This document shows positions 59,479 to 64,000 of a DNA stretch of 64,000 nt, one piece after another. Numbering within the stretch: position 1 is the first letter of the stretch; each line of letters begins with the position of its first letter. Source of the DNA: Trematomus loennbergii (Eukaryota > Chordata > Actinopteri > Perciformes > Nototheniidae); assembly GCA_012861695.1 (NCBI GenBank), contig JAAOOA010000472.1:53501-117500 (forward strand), read 5' to 3'. Below the pieces are notes generated by a model that was given only the letters and a program-made list of their open reading frames with translations, was not told the DNA's origin and made no database searches. Both the position numbers and the translations under genes were made by a program.

Positions 59479-62400
59479 GTATAATGTTTTCTTATATATA
59501 ATCAGATGTATTATCAGTCCATCAGTGTTAAGGTTGCTAGAAAAAGCACAATTACAGTAATACCTACCTATGCATCCCGACAACTCCCATGATTTCGAAA
59601 TAAAAGTAACCCTAACCCTATGATGCATACAACCTGCCGTTAAAATCTTATGTACAAAGCATCATCTAAAAGTGTCCATTTTCTAATGTTTAGGTGAGGA
59701 ATAAATCTTTGTATTAAACTATGAAAGGAAAACATTCCACAGTGTTTGCTTTCCTGTTTTTCTTGCAATTAGGTTAGCAGATCAATGTCGATTTGAAACT
59801 TGTGCTGCCTCTGTAAGAACTAAGTAGAACACAAATATTACCGGTTTATTATCTGGCAGCTGTCCTGACAGCCGGTGGTGGTTAAAATGAACGGGTAAGG
59901 AACTATCAAACAATAGAAGACAGTATAGCTCTACTCTCTCTGTGTGATCATGAGCACAATTCCCACTAAACAAACAGCAGACCCACTGCCTTTCAGCGTT
60001 TGATCGTCACCGTCTGCTCTTTGGAGGAACAAGCTTTGATGAGAAGAGCGCAGGAACAACAGAGCGTTCGAGTTGTTTATGTTGCTCAAGAGGCACATTT
60101 CAATTGTTCACTTTGTGACAATTTGGACCGTCATCAGACCCCCACATGTCACCAATGGATTTTGTTAAGCACAAAGTGGGTGTACGGAGAGGTCACTGAA
60201 AGTGGATTTTTCTTTTTTTCCATTATGCATCATAACAAAAGCCAGGGCCCCCGTGGTGTTCTGCGGTAAGCTGCTGAGACTGTGGCCAACATTATTCGGC
60301 CACAAGGAAAAAATTCACAATGCCTGCTGGTTCCAAACTTTAAAAACTCTGCATGACCATCCATAAATTCTCTCCTCCTGCTCCGAAGAAGAGAGTTCAC
60401 TGCTAGCCGAAGAGCTCCAGCATGGTTCAGTGCTATTACCATTTGAAAAGGCAGGGGGGGAGGTAGGAAACCGACGTGAAGAAAGAAAGGCTGAAGGGGA
60501 GGGCGGTAAGAGTGGCTGACTTGTTGAACTTGGCGCATGGATGAGTTTCATTCGTCAATAGAGCACTAGAGCTTCTCCTTATTCAAGTTTTACCCTAGAG
60601 ACAACGCCGGGCCCTCTGACTCGGCATTATGCAGTTAGAGAGAATTTGGGAAAGGGACTGAGAAGAGACCAACCGTTTTATAAAAAGATAATCTTCCCAT
60701 CGCTTCAAACTCATAAAAACCAACTCCCAAGCTGCACTTTTACAAACTCCAACTGTGATATGAGAGAAAATGCCAATACAGTTTGGATTTTAAAACATTC
60801 CTTTATTGCTACTGTGTCCATTTTCTGAATTATGCATATGGCCTTTGGGTAGGAATAAAGTGATGATTAATTTATGAGATTATGGGGTAGTAGAGTGCCT
60901 GGGACGTTAAAACGGGAAGCAGGGCCCAAAGGAATAAGCAAACATATAAAAGGGCTGTGTTGGGGGGGGGGGGGGGGTGGGGTTGGGGGGGTACACAGTT
61001 TGGCTCTGCAAACCAGGAAATTGGATTTAAAAAAAGTCAATTGAGGTTAACGCACTAACTTTTAGCTTTAATGTAGGGGTGGGGTGTTTACATTGACATT
61101 AGTGGATCAGGGTAGGAGCTGATATTTTGCTAATATTGTAAGAAAAAACATCAGCAAAACGAATGTAAAACTTGCTACAAGGCAACCAAGGAGTTTTTAT
61201 AACCAAAGCGTGGTTAGTCTGCTGATGTCTGTGGGTTGGACACTCATGACAGTGATACTATTTCCAAACAAAAGTGTACTATCATAAACTTTACATCAAT
61301 CTGGGTATTCACTTTATGATCAATGCACATGTAAAAAGGAACTATTAGCACTTAAAATTCCCTGTTATTCTTGTATGCGAGTCTTCAAGATAAAGCTGGG
61401 ATTCATAGTCATAAATGAAGACATTCTGATTTAAATGGGCCTCACAAAAAAAAGGACAAACTATCAACAGTTTCTGACTGCACTGTGTGTCCATAGTCAT
61501 TTCTAAAAACATCTCAAGAAAGAGACTGGAGACAGGAGCGTATGGCTTTGCACACTTACTTGCAAGAAAGGCATCCAATGAATACAACCTGCTTATAGTC
61601 ACATATTACATAATCTTACATTATTCACTGAATCTGATTGAGTTCTTTGAACAGTTGGGTCATCTTGTTCAAATGTTAACTAAAAACCATTCAATACAAG
61701 ATAAGAGATATATTCATACTATACGCAGAATGTCACGTTGCTATAATGTTACAGCATTTACTATACCCACAGATATATGATTATAAGAATCTGCATCAAA
61801 ACCATTTCCAAGAAAACCAACCATTCAAAGACAGACTGCGTTTCAATAAAATACCAACTACTGAGTATTTTGTTCATTCAAAATATTAGGTATCTGCAGC
61901 CGGGGACCGGTGCATTAACTACAATGAAGCTTCATTTCCAAACCACCATCTGTGGATAATGGGCTGAAACTCTGCCCGAATTGATTCCAGTTCAACGCTA
62001 ACAACTACAAATGTGTACCTTTGTGAAGCAGAGCAACCCTGCCCAAACTGAGGGAATGGAAAAATAAAAACCATGCCCTCCCTCCACCGCTTTCTCTGTT
62101 TGTTTCCACCTGGAGCAGGTAGGTTACGACACCAGTTTCCACCGGCAGGGTCACAGTTGCTCACTGGCAACAGTTTCCTTCCTTCTCCATTTTTAGCACA
62201 GTTCCACGCCCTTTCGGAAATGAATCGAGCAACACACACGCACACTCAATAACACACCCACAAGCCTGTAAATGTAGCCAAGCCATTTCATGGAAGGCTG
62301 AAGCTCAAACACTGGGCACAGGAGGTGGAGAGTGTGCCGCAGAGTGGATAGTGATAATAGTTGGCGTGCAGCAGAGAACGTTTCCACAGCCTTTAGTTAT

Positions 62401-64000
62401 ACTAGTACAGATTGATTGCCACGAAGCCACCGTTTACCGACTTCCTTTAATGTCAAAAATAAGTTTATCGTTAGCTTGGAATGACAGAGGATTTCTGTAA
62501 AAGCATTTTGACAAAAACAGGCTATCGGGCTTTGTAAAGCAATGACTCATACTTCCCTTTCAACTGTAGGAAAGGTGAAAGTCATTATCTCCAAACATGG
62601 ACATGGGTTTTTTTTAAAAGGTAAACCTGATCCTACTAAATCATTAGGAAATCCAGAATCTTTTATTCCTTTTCAGAAGTTGTACCCCTAGATAAAAGAC
62701 GTCTCCGGTCTCTCTGAAAGGTTTGTTTTCACTGCATGTCCATTCAAGTTTCAAATGTACAAATTGGACTGCCATACTAATGTCGTACAATCCTACTTGT
62801 CTTTGCAGAGTTTAAAGTGAGCAGAACCTCCCAAATGATGCACGTACATCATTCTGCAAACAAAAGCACAAAGACCCACGTGACCACACAAACAAAGAAG
62901 TGTCAGAGTTTCAGTTTTATACTTTTAAAAACTGGTTTGTAAATGGCAGTCCATAGGTGTGGCTCAAATACGTGTTTTAACAGGAAAAAAAGTTGCTCAT
63001 ATGCAAACACTTGGAGAGTAAATCCCTCGTGACACACAGAGAATACGTGTTGACGCCTTGATCTGAGGGCCATTAACAATCCCTTGTTCTCTATCGGTGT
63101 TGACAGGAGGCTGGGATCAGAGCGCGGACCCCACCTCAGCAGCGTGAGCGTAATAGATTTGAAGTTCTGCAGAGTTTCAAATCACTATGGAAACCAGCAC
63201 GGCTGTTTGGCAGGTTTGAGTGGCTTTTGGTTTCAAACATCTCCTTTTTTTTTCCCAGCCGCGGCTGGCGCTACTTTTCTCACGCTTATGAAGAACCTCC
63301 GATTGCACGGCGTTCTCTGATGATCCACTTTTTATTTCTTCTTCCTCCCCTAGCTCAGCGAGGCAATCATCACAGCCCCGCGGTGCGAGAGCGTCTTAGC
63401 CGTGGCAGATAAAGGCAGGGAGATTGTCAGTAATGACGGGTCCACCAGCGCTGAAACTTCCCAGAGCTGCTTGTTTCAGCAGTAATTACGAGGGGGGGGA
63501 AATGGTGCACCGTGACTGGCTCTAAATAGCTTACCAAGCCTTTTGCTTGTGATGCCATGTCAACCCCTTTTTTTCTCCACAGTAGGCATGTCAGTCGGGT
63601 AAGTAAAAAGGGGGACTTAAAAGCTAAACAAAATGTGGGAACAAAGAGGTAAAAAGCAGAGTGATGTGGAAGCTGTTCAGGGGGAGGGGAGGAGAGGGAG
63701 AGACTATGAATAGGGATGAGATTGGATCATTGGGGCTCAGTGTTCTCCAATCACAGCTCCAGTTGAAGAAGGTGGAGAGTGAAGAGATGAGACCGGTGAA
63801 AAGGAATAGAGGACAGAACAAATGACGGTGGAGGAAGATGTGCTCCAAGAGGAGAGAGGAGTGATTGAAAATAACCCAAAAAAGGAAGAACGGATTGAAG
63901 AGTTTCTTAAAAAGGCTCTGCTGTGCCACAGAGAAGAAAATAATCTATCATCTCACTTCCCCGTGCCACTTTCTCTGAAGCTCACCCTCTCAACAGCTTC
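59479..64000. other. Unassigned non-coding stretch to the right edge
   Basis: No supported exon or mobile element. A G-rich tract lies at 60962-60991. The part at 63340-63500 (TCAGCGAGGCAATCATCACA, CCCCGCGGTGCGAGAGCG) is compact, moderately CpG-rich and free of repeats; it may be constrained, but I cannot assign it. Confidence 0.4.
60962..60991 (+). repeat. G-rich tract, 16-G run plus further G runs
   Basis: Sixteen Gs, T, four Gs, TT, then seven Gs. It is able in principle to form a G-quadruplex and is probably length-variable. Confidence 0.85.

Noticed and set aside
59597..59610. Telomere-like CCCTAACCCTA
   Set aside because: Only about two units; far too short for an interstitial telomeric repeat.

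Overview
The window looks like gene-poor intronic or intergenic DNA from a teleost fish, probably a percomorph. This rests on the repeats. There are several small DNA-transposon families with bases that recur across fish genomes: TTAA-flanked MITEs, hAT MITEs with 8-bp target duplications, and a Harbinger-type MITE. There are also tRNA-derived SINEs, an L2-like LINE 3' end, and long CA/TG microsatellites. No bacterial-style genes, operons, CRISPR arrays or intact transposase genes are visible. Nearly all reading frames longer than 60 codons are chance frames or frames forced open by tandem repeats.

The best candidate for host coding sequence is one exon on the minus strand near the left edge (2059 down to 1881). 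It has a splice acceptor, a four-codon upstream ORF, a strong Kozak ATG, a signal-peptide-like stretch, the peptide FPQDLEPISIVGRE and a splice donor. The peptide resembles the mature N-terminus of class 6 semaphorins. A 9-base C run just after the ATG puts the ATG and the signal peptide in different frames, so the base count there matters. If the exon is real, the rest of the gene lies beyond the left edge, and the other 62 kb is 5' intron or upstream regulatory territory.

Layout: 0.5-1.0 kb, TTAA MITE; 1.2-1.7 kb, tandem duplication with hairpins; 1.9-2.1 kb, coding exon; 3.6 kb, SINE; 6.6-7.6 kb, 57-bp minisatellite joined to a MITE end; 9.5 kb, MITE; 16.1 kb, hAT MITE; 17.5-19.2 kb, a second 57-bp minisatellite inside a MITE that is itself interrupted by another element with a 43-bp-arm hairpin; 19.8-20.7 kb, element with a 37-bp minisatellite; 21.5-22.1 kb, Harbinger MITE carrying a MADF exon; 22.5 and 30.1 kb, two copies of one hAT MITE; 23.8-25.9 kb, SINEs with a LINE inserted in one, flanked by a local duplication; 32.5-32.9 kb, a 396-bp CA tract; 36.7 and 40.0 kb, further copies of the first MITE; 45.4 kb, a 160-bp tandem duplication; 49.4 and 59.1 kb, an inverted pair of another TTAA MITE. 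The stretches between are mostly unique sequence, some with TAAT-rich, conserved-looking patches.

The most interesting structure is the origin of the two 57-bp minisatellites. Each unit starts with TTTAAAGAGTCC, which matches the terminal inverted repeat (TTAAAGAGGCC) of a MITE family in the same window, and it ends with the family's subterminal GTAGTGTCTCTACT. The arrays therefore look like a transposon end that was amplified in tandem.
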